A DNA stretch of 64,000 nt from JACKII01 sp041687435 (lineage in GTDB: Bacteria; Pseudomonadota; Alphaproteobacteria; Bin95): assembly GCA_041687435.1 (NCBI GenBank), contig JAWLBX010000014.1, forward strand, positions 1 to 64,000, given 5' to 3'. Shown here in pieces: positions 17,617 through 25,997 of the stretch. The notes under the pieces were generated by a model. That model had not been told where the DNA came from. It worked only from the letters and a program-made list of their open reading frames with translations, and made no database searches. Numbering within the stretch: the stretch's first letter is position 1; every line of letters begins with the position of its first letter. The translations under genes were made by a program, and so were the position numbers.

Positions 17617-17914
17617 GGCGCCGGCGCTTCACAGCCAAGCCCGCGGGACTGCTGCCACCCGCGGCACGGGCAAGATCAAGCATTACAATGCCCGTTCCAC
17701 GCGCGGCCCGTATCAACAGCTAGTGGATGTCCGCCCTGCAGGCGGGTGGACCAAATAGGTGCATACGCACTGTTTTTCTCTTGGGCACGCGGAAATGCTT
17801 CATTTGCCGCGAAGCAAGTAGTATAGATTCAAACGCCAATCCGTCTGTCGGCGGCACAAGCGAAGTAAGATACCAAAAATGGTTCGGTCGGGTCCGGTGG
17901 GGAAAGATGTCCAA
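17617..17914. other. Intergenic stretch before the TPR-barrel gene
   Basis: About 300 bases without a supported gene. It contains a small palindrome (CCGCC CTGCA GGCGG at about 17730-17744) that may end the PEP-CTERM transcript, and then an A+T-richer part at about 17760-17880 likely to hold the promoter of the following two-gene unit. No hexamers are assigned. Confidence 0.35.
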
Positions 17915-19252
17915 ATGTCCCTCGAAACAATGATGCGCAAGGCCGTTTTATCAGGCGTTTGCGCCGGCCTTGCCTGGTTCTCCACCGCGCAGGCGGAGAC
18001 GACCGGGCCGACGGAAGCGGACCTGGACCGCGTGTTTCAGCAGGTGCTGGCTGATCCGACCAACCTGGACCTCGCTTTCGAATATGCAGCCATCGCAACG
18101 GCGCTGGGCGATTTCGAGGCGGCAATTTCCAGTCTGGAGCGCATGCTGATTTACAACCCGGATTTGCCGCGCGTTCAGGTCGAGCTGGGTGTTCTGTATT
18201 TCCGGCTCGGCTCCTACGGCGCAGCGAAAAGTTATTTCGAGCAGGCGCTTTCTGCCCCGGATATGCCGGAACCGGCGCGCCAGCGCGTCAACGAATATCT
18301 GGCCCAGATTGAGCGCGCAACATCCAGGCATCGCCTCGCCTATGGGTTTTCCGCCGGCCTGCGCTACCAATCGAATGCCAATACCGCGCCGGAAACCACG
18401 GTCTTGTTTTCGGACATTCCGGTGCAGTTGGACCCGAGTTTCCGAAAAGAGGCTGACGTCAATGTCTTTGTCAGCGGCAACCTGCGCCACCTGTATGATT
18501 TCGGCGGTCAGAACGGCGACCTGATGGAGACCAATGCCGGCGTCTACATCACCCGCCAGTTCTCGGTCGACGATCTGGATATCATTTATGGCGAGGTCAA
18601 CACTGGCCCTCGCGTGCACGTGGCCCCCGGCAGCGGTATCACCATTCGCCCCTATCTGAGCGCCAGCTATCTGATGCTGAGCGAAGACCCGTATCAGGGC
18701 ACCATCGGCGGCGGCGCCCGCCTCAGCGTGCCGTTAAACCAGCAACTCAGCCTGGGGCTGGAGGCGTCGGGACGGTATGCGGACTATCGGAGTTCGGGCC
18801 TGCGCCCAACCGCCGACAATCTCGACAGTCGGGAGATTGCGGCGGAGGCTGAATTGATGTTCCAGCCGCTCGACAACCTGCGCCTGAGTAGCGGCGCCCA
18901 CGGCCGTTTCATCGATGCCCGCGCCGACTTCCAATCCTACAACGAATTCGGCGTGCGCGTTACGGCCTCGTTCGATATTTTGGCACCGGTCAGCCTGACC
19001 ACAGGCCCGTCGGAATGGACCTTCGTGCTGGATACCCGCGGCATGACCCGCGATTACGACGCGCCCAACACCATCGTGAGCACACAATCACGCGAGGAAC
19101 AGGAAATCCGCGCGGATGCTCAAATGCACGTGCCGCTGTCGGCGAACATCAGCCTGTTTTCCGGTGTCGGTTGGCGGGAGGTGACGTCGAACATCCCCAA
19201 CTATGCCGTGGAAAACTTCACCGTCATGGGCGGCGTTTCCGGCCGTTTCTGA
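17915..19252 (+). CDS. TPR plus outer-membrane beta-barrel protein (Slam/DUF560-like)
   Basis: 445 residues. A signal peptide (VLSGVCAGLAWFSTAQA) is followed by tetratricopeptide-type helices at about 30-130 (NLDLAFEYAAIATALGDFEA, then LGVLYFRLGSYGAAKSYFEQ). From about 150 to the end there are alternating amphipathic beta strands, closing on the outer-membrane signature GGVSGRF with terminal Phe. N-terminal TPR plus a barrel of about 300 residues is the layout of Slam translocators of the type XI secretion system, which move surface proteins across the outer membrane. The assignment rests on layout and on the neighbour's C-terminal barrel, not on a database match. The ATG at 17915 is about 11 bases after GGGGA. 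Confidence 0.65.
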   Translation: MSLETMMRKAVLSGVCAGLAWFSTAQAETTGPTEADLDRVFQQVLADPTNLDLAFEYAAIATALGDFEAAISSLERMLIYNPDLPRVQVELGVLYFRLGSYGAAKSYFEQALSAPDMPEPARQRVNEYLAQIERATSRHRLAYGFSAGLRYQSNANTAPETTVLFSDIPVQLDPSFRKEADVNVFVSGNLRHLYDFGGQNGDLMETNAGVYITRQFSVDDLDIIYGEVNTGPRVHVAPGSGITIRPYLSASYLMLSEDPYQGTIGGGARLSVPLNQQLSLGLEASGRYADYRSSGLRPTADNLDSREIAAEAELMFQPLDNLRLSSGAHGRFIDARADFQSYNEFGVRVTASFDILAPVSLTTGPSEWTFVLDTRGMTRDYDAPNTIVSTQSREEQEIRADAQMHVPLSANISLFSGVGWREVTSNIPNYAVENFTVMGGVSGRF

Positions 19253-19328
19253 ATCCGGCCTCGAAACGCCTTTTGGCATATTCTGGATTACCCCCGGCGG
19301 GGCCAGACAATTGGGAGCGCTGAATAAC

Positions 19329-22300
19329 ATGTTGCGCAAGCTCAAATCCTCCACCTCTCCGATCATCGCATTAACCGGCGCCCTGGCGCTGACGGCGGCA
19401 GCGGCGGCGCCTGCGCTGGCGCAAAAGGCAGGTGTGACCACGGCGGTCAACGTGGACGCGCTCCGCACCCCGCCGGGGCTCGACACGCGCAGGGTCGTGA
19501 TCGGCGACGAGATCGTCTATAATGAACTGATTGAGACCGACAATGTCGGCCAGGCGCAGGTTTTGATGCTGGACCGCACGGCCCTGACCATCGGCCCGAA
19601 TTCGTCGCTGCTGATCGACAAATTCATCTACGATCCGGAGAAACAGTCCGGCGATATGAACCTGACGCTGAAGCGCGGGCTTTTGCGGTTCGTCGGCGGC
19701 CGGATCAGCAAGAAAAACCAAGTCAAGGTCAACACACCGGTTGGCGTGCTTGGCATTCGTGGCGGAATTGCGCTGATCAATGTCGTGGATCAGGACAATA
19801 TCGAAGTCACCTTCCTGTTTGGCGACAATCTTTCGATCTTCATTGACGGTCGGCAGGTGCAGCAATTGCGCCGCGCCGGTTTCAAGACACGACTGACCCG
19901 CAGCGGCGCCGAATCCCCGTGGGAGGTCTCCCCGGCCGAGATCGCGGAGGATATGGACAAGCTGCAAGGCCGCGCCGGCGAAGCCGGCGGCCTGGTGCAG
20001 GTTCCCGATGCCAGCCTCGTGACGCTCCTCACCGAAGGCGCGCTGCCAGTGGAGGATTTTCAGATCCTGACGGAGGCGATTGAGGACGCACTGGGCGACA
20101 CCCCTTCCGGCAATGACTTTCAGGGCCAGGAGCAGACAAAGAGCGAAAGCCAGGTTCAGGTCGTAACCGACAAGCTGCCGGACACCCACCCGAACCCGCC
20201 GCCAGTGCCGCCGGCCATCCAACTCGTCGGCTTCGCGCGGCAGACCGACCACCTTTCGCCGGGCAGCGGATCGTCCGCAATCGGTGGCCTCAATCCCACC
20301 GCGGCGGAGACCATCCAACTGATCGAACCCACGATCGACAACAATGCAAGCTCCATCGCGTTCGATCCCAATCTCGGGCTGTACTATGGCTCGCAAGTCG
20401 GCAGTTCCAGTTACAGTGCGGCCGTTTGGGACCCGACCGGCACACAACAACAACTGCTCGATCCGCTGAACATCGATGCACGCTCTTGGTTCTACAATCC
20501 GAATACGGGCGATCTTGAGCTGGTCACCTTCACTTCCGGCCTGTTCACCGTCAACCGGAACCCGGACGGCACGCTCCTTGGCAGCTATGCCGAGTTGTTT
20601 GCAAGCCTTTCGGGATCGCCGACCAGCCAGACCATGCCGTCCTACAATCCGGCCACCAACGAGCTTTATGCTTACGGCAGCGGCGGCGCCGACGTTTCCG
20701 TCCTGGATCGCGCGACGGGCAATCTGAAGTCGACCATTACGCTCGACCTGGCAAGCGCCGGCATTGGCGGTCTCAGCAGCTATTTCATCGGCTACGATCC
20801 GAACGAAAACGTCCTGATCGGCACCAGCGGCGCCACCGCCTATGTCTTCGGCCTGGACGGAAGTTTCCAGGGAAGTTCCGCACTGACCCTGGGCACGGAC
20901 GGCAATTACGATGCTGGCTATGCCAACGGCCAACTGTTTCTCTACAACGACGGGCTTCAGGGCTGGCAGGGTTTCGACCTTTTCCAATCCTTTGGCATTG
21001 CACTGACGGGCGGCAGCGACGGCAGCGGCTATTTCAGCGTCACCAACGGCGTTGGCAGCCTGGACGGCACTGCGCTGGATTTCGTCACCGATATGGGCGA
21101 TGGGCCGGCGGTGATCTTCAATCCGTTCGATCCGAACGATCCTGCCGAGTACTACCACCCGGATATGATGGCGAGCCAACTTGAGGGGCTGGGGGTTTCC
21201 TCTGCCATCGCAGCGCGCCTCGCCGGCCCGCAAATCGTCAGTGCGGATAATGACTTCTTCGCACTGACCTATAGCTCGCTCAGCAACGCGAACGATCCGA
21301 TGCTGGTCGAGGTCGATAAGCATCTCACCGTGTTCGCCGGCGTGCCCTATGACCTGCGCGGCAGCAGCAGCCAGCTTCTGGCTTACGAGTTGGAAACCGA
21401 CCCCAACCGCTTTTCCCGCCATGCCTTCTCCCTGGTTGGTCGATTCGATACGGCCGGGCCTTCAGTGACGGATATCGACTTCGACGGGCTCGACGCCAGC
21501 GCCTATCAGACGCCGCTGTATGTCGACCTTAACCGGGGCAAGGTATTCCTCGCCAGCAAGGTGGCGCAGAGCGATGTGTTCCAGGCTGGCGTGATTGTCG
21601 GTGACATCGGCGCCAGCGGCAGCAACCGGATCGACGCGGGCGGCGGCGAAATCGTCCGGGGATCGGTGCGGGACGAGGAGTTTGCGGCCACTCAGGCATA
21701 CGATGCCTATCACCTCCAGGGCTTCGGCAGCACGGGCGACTACGTCGCTTTGGCCGGAAGCTCCACCGCCCTCGACGACACAGGCATGCTCACGGACCTC
21801 GATTATGCCCACATCGGTCAGGCGCTCACCCCGGCCCTGATCTTGGATACGGGCCCCGTGGAGACGAGTGAATTGCTGGCCGCCGGTGTCTACAAAGTGG
21901 GCGGGCCATCGGTCGCGACGGAAGGCATCGTCATTTCTGCGACAGGTGCTGTTTCCGCCAGCCTGACGGCCACCCCCGGGATGCTGACCTTCGACCGCGC
22001 CAATGGCGAGGTTGACGCGACCATCGAACTGCAAATCCCCGGCGGATCGCCGACGCTGGATTTCTCCGGCGCCAATTTCCGCAGCGCCTATCTCGACGAT
22101 AGTCATTTCGGTATCGGCTCCCAGGGTTTCGACGGCAATGGCGGCTTCCTGGTATCCGGCAAGGCCACCAGCCCGGCAGATACCTGCACCTGCGAATACC
22201 TGCACTGGGGTTATTGGGCCCATGTTGAAGACCCGGCCGTCACCGACCGCCAAGCGTCGGGCGTTTTCGTTGCCGGAATCCCGACGCCAACCGTGGACAT

Positions 22301-22712
22301 GCCGCTATCCGGCACTGCGACCTATATCGGCGTGGCCGAAGCGGCATGGCGCGGACCGCTGGCCAGCCCCGGCGCCAGTCCCAGCCCAAGATCCTACGCC
22401 AGCGGCGACTTTACCCACATGGTCAATTTCGCAACCGGGAGCGGCTCCGGCACAATGGACCTGAACGGTCGTCAGTTCGACTCGCAAAGCATCCATCAAC
22501 CCGGCACCTCGGGCGTAGCGTTCACCTTTACCGAGAGCAGCGGCATTGCCGGTGGCGGCGGTGTCGGCGCGTTTACCGGGCCACAGGCGAAAAACCTGGG
22601 GGTCGTCTTTGGGTTGCTGGGCAGCGATGGGCTAGAGGCAGCGGGCGCCATTCGCGCAGAACGCGGCGCGATCATGACCGGACCGACAGTTCCGGCCATC
22701 AGCCCGCCATGA
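19329..22712 (+). CDS. Large exported FecR-domain protein with TbpB-like C-terminal domain
   Basis: 1127 residues. The signal peptide ends near APALAQ and has no lipobox cysteine. A FecR-type domain covers about 45-180 (LMLDRTALTIGPNSSLLID, VNTPVGVLGIRGG). A long linker leads to a beta-rich middle part (about 300-850) that looks like a propeller or repeated strands. The last 200 residues contain CTCEYLHWGYW, GTATYIGVAEAAW and GGGVGAFTGPQAKNLGVVFG, matching the pattern of transferrin-binding-protein-B-like C-terminal barrels carried by Slam substrates. No sigma factor gene is adjacent, so it is not a classical FecR signal transducer. It follows the TPR-barrel gene by 76 bases, probably in one operon. 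Function unknown; surface display or release is inferred. Confidence 0.7.
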   Translation: MLRKLKSSTSPIIALTGALALTAAAAAPALAQKAGVTTAVNVDALRTPPGLDTRRVVIGDEIVYNELIETDNVGQAQVLMLDRTALTIGPNSSLLIDKFIYDPEKQSGDMNLTLKRGLLRFVGGRISKKNQVKVNTPVGVLGIRGGIALINVVDQDNIEVTFLFGDNLSIFIDGRQVQQLRRAGFKTRLTRSGAESPWEVSPAEIAEDMDKLQGRAGEAGGLVQVPDASLVTLLTEGALPVEDFQILTEAIEDALGDTPSGNDFQGQEQTKSESQVQVVTDKLPDTHPNPPPVPPAIQLVGFARQTDHLSPGSGSSAIGGLNPTAAETIQLIEPTIDNNASSIAFDPNLGLYYGSQVGSSSYSAAVWDPTGTQQQLLDPLNIDARSWFYNPNTGDLELVTFTSGLFTVNRNPDGTLLGSYAELFASLSGSPTSQTMPSYNPATNELYAYGSGGADVSVLDRATGNLKSTITLDLASAGIGGLSSYFIGYDPNENVLIGTSGATAYVFGLDGSFQGSSALTLGTDGNYDAGYANGQLFLYNDGLQGWQGFDLFQSFGIALTGGSDGSGYFSVTNGVGSLDGTALDFVTDMGDGPAVIFNPFDPNDPAEYYHPDMMASQLEGLGVSSAIAARLAGPQIVSADNDFFALTYSSLSNANDPMLVEVDKHLTVFAGVPYDLRGSSSQLLAYELETDPNRFSRHAFSLVGRFDTAGPSVTDIDFDGLDASAYQTPLYVDLNRGKVFLASKVAQSDVFQAGVIVGDIGASGSNRIDAGGGEIVRGSVRDEEFAATQAYDAYHLQGFGSTGDYVALAGSSTALDDTGMLTDLDYAHIGQALTPALILDTGPVETSELLAAGVYKVGGPSVATEGIVISATGAVSASLTATPGMLTFDRANGEVDATIELQIPGGSPTLDFSGANFRSAYLDDSHFGIGSQGFDGNGGFLVSGKATSPADTCTCEYLHWGYWAHVEDPAVTDRQASGVFVAGIPTPTVDMPLSGTATYIGVAEAAWRGPLASPGASPSPRSYASGDFTHMVNFATGSGSGTMDLNGRQFDSQSIHQPGTSGVAFTFTESSGIAGGGGVGAFTGPQAKNLGVVFGLLGSDGLEAAGAIRAERGAIMTGPTVPAISPP

Positions 22713-22884
22713 CGCGAACGGACTGGACGGCATCGACCAAAACCTCCAGTAATCTGGCTTGACTGCTGCCCGAGGCCGAACGGGACACTCCCTGCCGTTT
22801 GCCACGGGCAAACCCCATCGCCGCCCGGCCCTGGAGCCGGCAAGAGAACCCGCATCACAACGCCAACCTGGCGGAGACCATGAC

Positions 22885-24048
22885 ATGACCGACCGGCAAG
22901 CCAATGAACGCGCCATCCTCGACTGGCTGGACCAACAGCGTCCGGCCATGACCGACCTGCTGGAAAAGCTCGTCAACATCGACAGCGGCTCCTACAACAA
23001 GGCCGGTGTCGATGCGGTTGGCACGGCCATTGAGGACTGGTTTGCAGCGGAAGGCATTCCGACCGACCGTGTGCTGCACGGCGAATTCGGCGACTGCATC
23101 CGCGCCCATGTCACCGGCGGCGAGGGCAACCGGCCGATCATTCTGATGGGCCATCGCGACACGGTATTCCCCGATGGCGAGGCGAGCCGCCGGCCCTTCA
23201 CCGTCGATGGCGACATTGCCTATGGCCCCGGCGTCGCGGACATGAAGGCCGGCCTGGTTATGAACGCCTTTGTGCTGGCCGCGTTCAAACGTTTCGGTGG
23301 CGCGCCCTATCCGCTGCTGGGGCTCTATACCAGCGACGAGGAGATCGCCTCCCCCTCCTCCCGCCCTGTGATCGAGAACGAGGCCCGTACCGCCCGCGTG
23401 GTGTTCAATGCGGAGCCGGGCCGGCCGAGCGGCAATGTCGTCACCGGCCGCAAGGGCGCCAGCTTTTTCAAATTCGAGGTAACCGGCGTGCCGGCCCATT
23501 CCGGCGGCCAGCACGAAAAGGGCATAAGCGCTATCGGCGAGCTGGCAGCGAAAATCACCGAACTGCACAAGCTGACCAATTACGAGATCGGCACAACCGT
23601 CAATGTCGGCATCATCCAGGGCGGCAATGCAGTCAACATGATTGCCCCTTCTGCCATTGCGGAGGTAGACGTGCGTTTCAAGACCATGGAGGCGCGGGAC
23701 GCGGTCTGGGAACGCATCACGGAAATTCTGGAAACCGCCTACGTGCCCGGCACGAAAACGGAGATCGTCCAAAGCAAGGGCTTTCTGCCGTTGCAGCAAT
23801 CGCCGGAAAGCAAGGAGGTTTTCGACCTCTACGTGAAATGCGGCGCGGAGGCCGGGCTAAAGATCGAGGGCGAATTCTCCGGTGGCTCCGCCGATTCGGG
23901 CTTCACTGCCCAGGTCGGCGCGCCCACGGTCTGCGCCACCGGCCCTGTCGGCGCCAACGCCCACACGCCGGAAGAATGCATGCGCCTCGACACCATGGTG
24001 CCCCGCGCCAAGACGGTGGCCATGGCGATCCTGCGGCTGAATTCGTAG
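22885..24048 (+). CDS. M20 family metallopeptidase (carboxypeptidase G2-like)
   Basis: 387 residues. Metal-ligand motifs of M20 peptidases appear in order: GHRDTVFPDG (His and nearby Asp, about 88), GPGVADMKAGL (bridging Asp, about 120), TSDEEIASPSS (catalytic and ligand Glu pair, about 152), FNAEPGR (about 183) and the terminal His in GANAHTPEECM. The dimerisation lid, with VPAHSGG, sits at about 200-310. The pattern suits a di-zinc exopeptidase such as glutamate carboxypeptidase, acting on N-acyl amino acids or dipeptides. It lacks a signal peptide. The start is fixed by a GGAG ribosome site. Its stop overlaps the next gene's GTG start by one base (TAGTG). Confidence 0.9.
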   Translation: MTDRQANERAILDWLDQQRPAMTDLLEKLVNIDSGSYNKAGVDAVGTAIEDWFAAEGIPTDRVLHGEFGDCIRAHVTGGEGNRPIILMGHRDTVFPDGEASRRPFTVDGDIAYGPGVADMKAGLVMNAFVLAAFKRFGGAPYPLLGLYTSDEEIASPSSRPVIENEARTARVVFNAEPGRPSGNVVTGRKGASFFKFEVTGVPAHSGGQHEKGISAIGELAAKITELHKLTNYEIGTTVNVGIIQGGNAVNMIAPSAIAEVDVRFKTMEARDAVWERITEILETAYVPGTKTEIVQSKGFLPLQQSPESKEVFDLYVKCGAEAGLKIEGEFSGGSADSGFTAQVGAPTVCATGPVGANAHTPEECMRLDTMVPRAKTVAMAILRLNS

Positions 24049-24971
24049 TGCAGGGCAGCGCGGAAACCGGCGTCAGTTTTGTCGTAACAGTCTACAATAA
24101 GGCGCCGTGGCTTGCCGATGTCTGCAAGCAGATCGCAGCGCAGCGGGGTGATTTTGCCCGCGAGTACATCTTCGTCGACGATGGCTCGACAGACGAGTCG
24201 ATGGAAATCGTCGAACGCTGCACGGCCGGCTGGGAGAATGTCAGGGTTCACCGTCAGGCAAATGCCGGCGTCCCGGCAGCGACAAATGTAGGAATACGTC
24301 TCGCAAGACTGCCGTTCATCAAGCTGGTGGATGCGGATGATCTGTTGCACGCAGATTCGACGCAGCATCTGTTGCACGCGCTGCAATCAGACCCGGATGC
24401 CGTCGCGGCTTACGGCAAGGCAGAGACGTATGACACTGACGAGAATTTGAATCTGACAACCGATTTGCCGCCGCCAATGTTCGAAACCATCCGCGATCCG
24501 ACCCGGCGCGCGATCCACAGCACCCCTTTCAACCCTTCGATGGCCTTGGTCCGGCGGGATGCAGCGCTTGCGGCGCGTGGCTGCGACGAGCGCCTCGCGG
24601 CGGCGCAGGATTTGACCCTGGCCCTGCGCCTCTCGCTCCTCGGCCCCTTCATAGCGCTTGCGGCACCGGTCGCGTTCATGCCCCGAAACGTTCCAGGGCG
24701 CGTCGGCACAAAACAAAACCGGCAGTTGCAACGGGTAACCCAGGCGCTTGCGCTGTTCTTGCAGGACCACCCGGAACTGCCCTGGCGGCTCAAGCAACTC
24801 GCCTGCCGCCGGGCAGCAGGCCGCGCCTGGAAGTACGTTCGCCGCACCACCGGGGCAGGCGCCTGCGGCAACCGCTATTTCTGGTATCAGATTCGTTCCC
24901 GGCTTCCGTTGATCGGCAAACATGCGGACTTCATTCTGAAGTGCGCAAATGGGTTCGACTTGGAGGCTTGA
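24048..24971 (+). CDS. Family 2 glycosyltransferase
   Basis: 307 residues from a GTG start coupled to the upstream peptidase stop (TAGTG). The GT-A fold is evident: SFVVTVYNKAPWL at the N-terminus, EYIFVDDGSTDES with the first aspartates, NAGVPAATNVGIRLA, and the metal-binding LVDADDLL near residue 90. The C-terminal third is basic. It transfers a sugar from a nucleotide donor to an unknown acceptor. A coupled position behind a peptidase is unexpected; with the next glycosyltransferase it forms a small glycan-modifying islet. The frame is open far upstream inside the peptidase, but only the GTG gives the family's N-terminus. Confidence 0.85.
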   Translation: MQGSAETGVSFVVTVYNKAPWLADVCKQIAAQRGDFAREYIFVDDGSTDESMEIVERCTAGWENVRVHRQANAGVPAATNVGIRLARLPFIKLVDADDLLHADSTQHLLHALQSDPDAVAAYGKAETYDTDENLNLTTDLPPPMFETIRDPTRRAIHSTPFNPSMALVRRDAALAARGCDERLAAAQDLTLALRLSLLGPFIALAAPVAFMPRNVPGRVGTKQNRQLQRVTQALALFLQDHPELPWRLKQLACRRAAGRAWKYVRRTTGAGACGNRYFWYQIRSRLPLIGKHADFILKCANGFDLEA

Positions 24972-25073
24972 GCTCTCCTGCCTGAAACATGTCCGCAATC
25001 GGCATCCGAGAGTGGATCGCGGGCACATTGGCGTCTAGACTCGCCAAAACGTCCAGGCGAGGAAACACACAAT

Positions 25074-25205
25074 ATGATCGACAATCCCTTAGTCTTCGTC
25101 GGCATCGGCGCGATGGGCCGACCGATGGCGGTCAACATGGCGAGGGCCGGTATTCCGGTCGCGGTCAGCACCTCCAATCCGGTAGCGCCAGGCAAGAAAT
25201 CTTAA
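25074..25205 (+). pseudogene. Truncated 5' copy of a 3-hydroxyisobutyrate dehydrogenase-like gene
   Basis: An ATG with a good ribosome site (GAGG, about 10 bases upstream) opens a 43-codon frame: N-terminus MIDNPLVFVGIGAMG, then GRPMAVNMARAG, then a stop soon after PVAPGKKS. The middle is nearly the same as the NAD-binding start of the intact dehydrogenase at 25994, and the resemblance stops abruptly at 25194. The truncated copy keeps its own promoter side, so it may mark the original 5' end cut off by insertion of the A+T-rich glycosyltransferase. It is too short to be functional. Confidence 0.8.
25099..25194 (+). repeat. Direct repeat copy 1 (dehydrogenase 5' region)
   Basis: 96 bases matching 26025-26120 with 9 mismatches by direct comparison (about 91% identity), no gaps, offset 926 bases. 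The copies lie on either side of the low-G+C glycosyltransferase. Both encode the GIGAMGRPMA dinucleotide loop in the same frame. Confidence 0.92.
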
Positions 25206-25215
25206 GTGTTTGATA

Positions 25216-25221
25216 TATAAT
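25216..25221 (+). promoter_or_regulatory. Consensus -10 box ahead of the A+T-rich glycosyltransferase
   Basis: TATAAT lies 14 bases before the ATG at 25236. No good -35 hexamer is seen 15-19 bases upstream. The short leader leaves room only for a weak ribosome site (GGA at 25222). A chance match is possible in such A+T-rich sequence. Confidence 0.3.
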
Positions 25222-25235
25222 GGAATTCAAAAATT

Positions 25236-25997
25236 ATGTCAAAAGTCGCAATTCCCAAAAAACTAGGGCATATTTGGATTGGCCCATATGATCCGCCATT
25301 AGAGTGGATGAAAACCTGGATTGATAAACATCCTCATTGGGATTATACTTTGTATGACAATACTTTTTTAGAACAAACAAAATTTAGAACACAAAATCAA
25401 ATAGATGAATATCTAAGGAGGGGAGAATATTCTGGCGTAGCCGATCTAATGCGTTATGAAATATTGTATGATAAAGGAGGTTTTATAGCAAATACCGATT
25501 CTATTTGTTATCACTGTATCGATGAATTATTTGATAAGCTCTGCGCATATACGGTATATGAAAATGAATTTCTAAAGGGGCAGCTCGTTTCTCCAATTAT
25601 GGCATGTGAGCCCGGAAACGAATTTGTCGGAAAGGTAATTGAAATTTTATCGAAAATACAACCTAGTGATTTGGATCGCCCGTGGAAATCAACTGGAAAT
25701 TTGTTTATGGCACGGATGATTAGAGATGAAAATACAGACATCGTAATATTTCCATCACACTATTTTATCCCAATTCATTTTGAGGGTGAAATTTATACAG
25801 GAAACGAAAAAGTATATGCAAAAGAATTATTTGGATCAACAAGAAACTATTACAGAAATAATATTGCACTTGATTTTATAACAAGAACAAAACAATCATG
25901 GACGCGGAGGTTAAGGGCGCGGAAATCAAAACAGATAAAAAAAAGCAATATCGATATTTTTGACAAGGATTACAGCAGAAAGGAACCACAGGATTGA
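25236..25997 (+). CDS. Glycosyltransferase with DXD-type sugar-binding domain (GT32-like), low G+C
   Basis: 253 residues. The start IPKKLGHIWIGPYDPP with WKTWIDKHPHW-like continuation and the phrase SGVADLMRYEILYDKGGF are the hallmarks of the Gly_transf_sug/GT32 family (OCH1- and capsule-type transferases). The metal site reads ANTD (Asn86, Asp88) where most members have DXD, so its first Asp is replaced. The C-terminus is strongly basic (RRLRARKSKQIKK). Sampled 60-base lines are 27-45% G+C, against well over 60% on both sides, so the gene is almost certainly foreign. It lies between duplicate dehydrogenase ends, and its TGA overlaps the TTG start of the next gene. Confidence 0.8.
   Translation: MSKVAIPKKLGHIWIGPYDPPLEWMKTWIDKHPHWDYTLYDNTFLEQTKFRTQNQIDEYLRRGEYSGVADLMRYEILYDKGGFIANTDSICYHCIDELFDKLCAYTVYENEFLKGQLVSPIMACEPGNEFVGKVIEILSKIQPSDLDRPWKSTGNLFMARMIRDENTDIVIFPSHYFIPIHFEGEIYTGNEKVYAKELFGSTRNYYRNNIALDFITRTKQSWTRRLRARKSKQIKKSNIDIFDKDYSRKEPQD

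Noticed and set aside
19371..21422. 683-codon minus-strand ORF opposite the FecR protein
   Set aside because: The plus strand has a signal peptide, FecR domain and TbpB-like end; the antisense frame shows no domain.
19329..22712. Classical FecI/FecR/FecA iron signalling unit
   Set aside because: No ECF sigma factor and no TonB-dependent receptor are adjacent, and the protein is exported by a Sec signal instead of spanning the inner membrane as FecR does.
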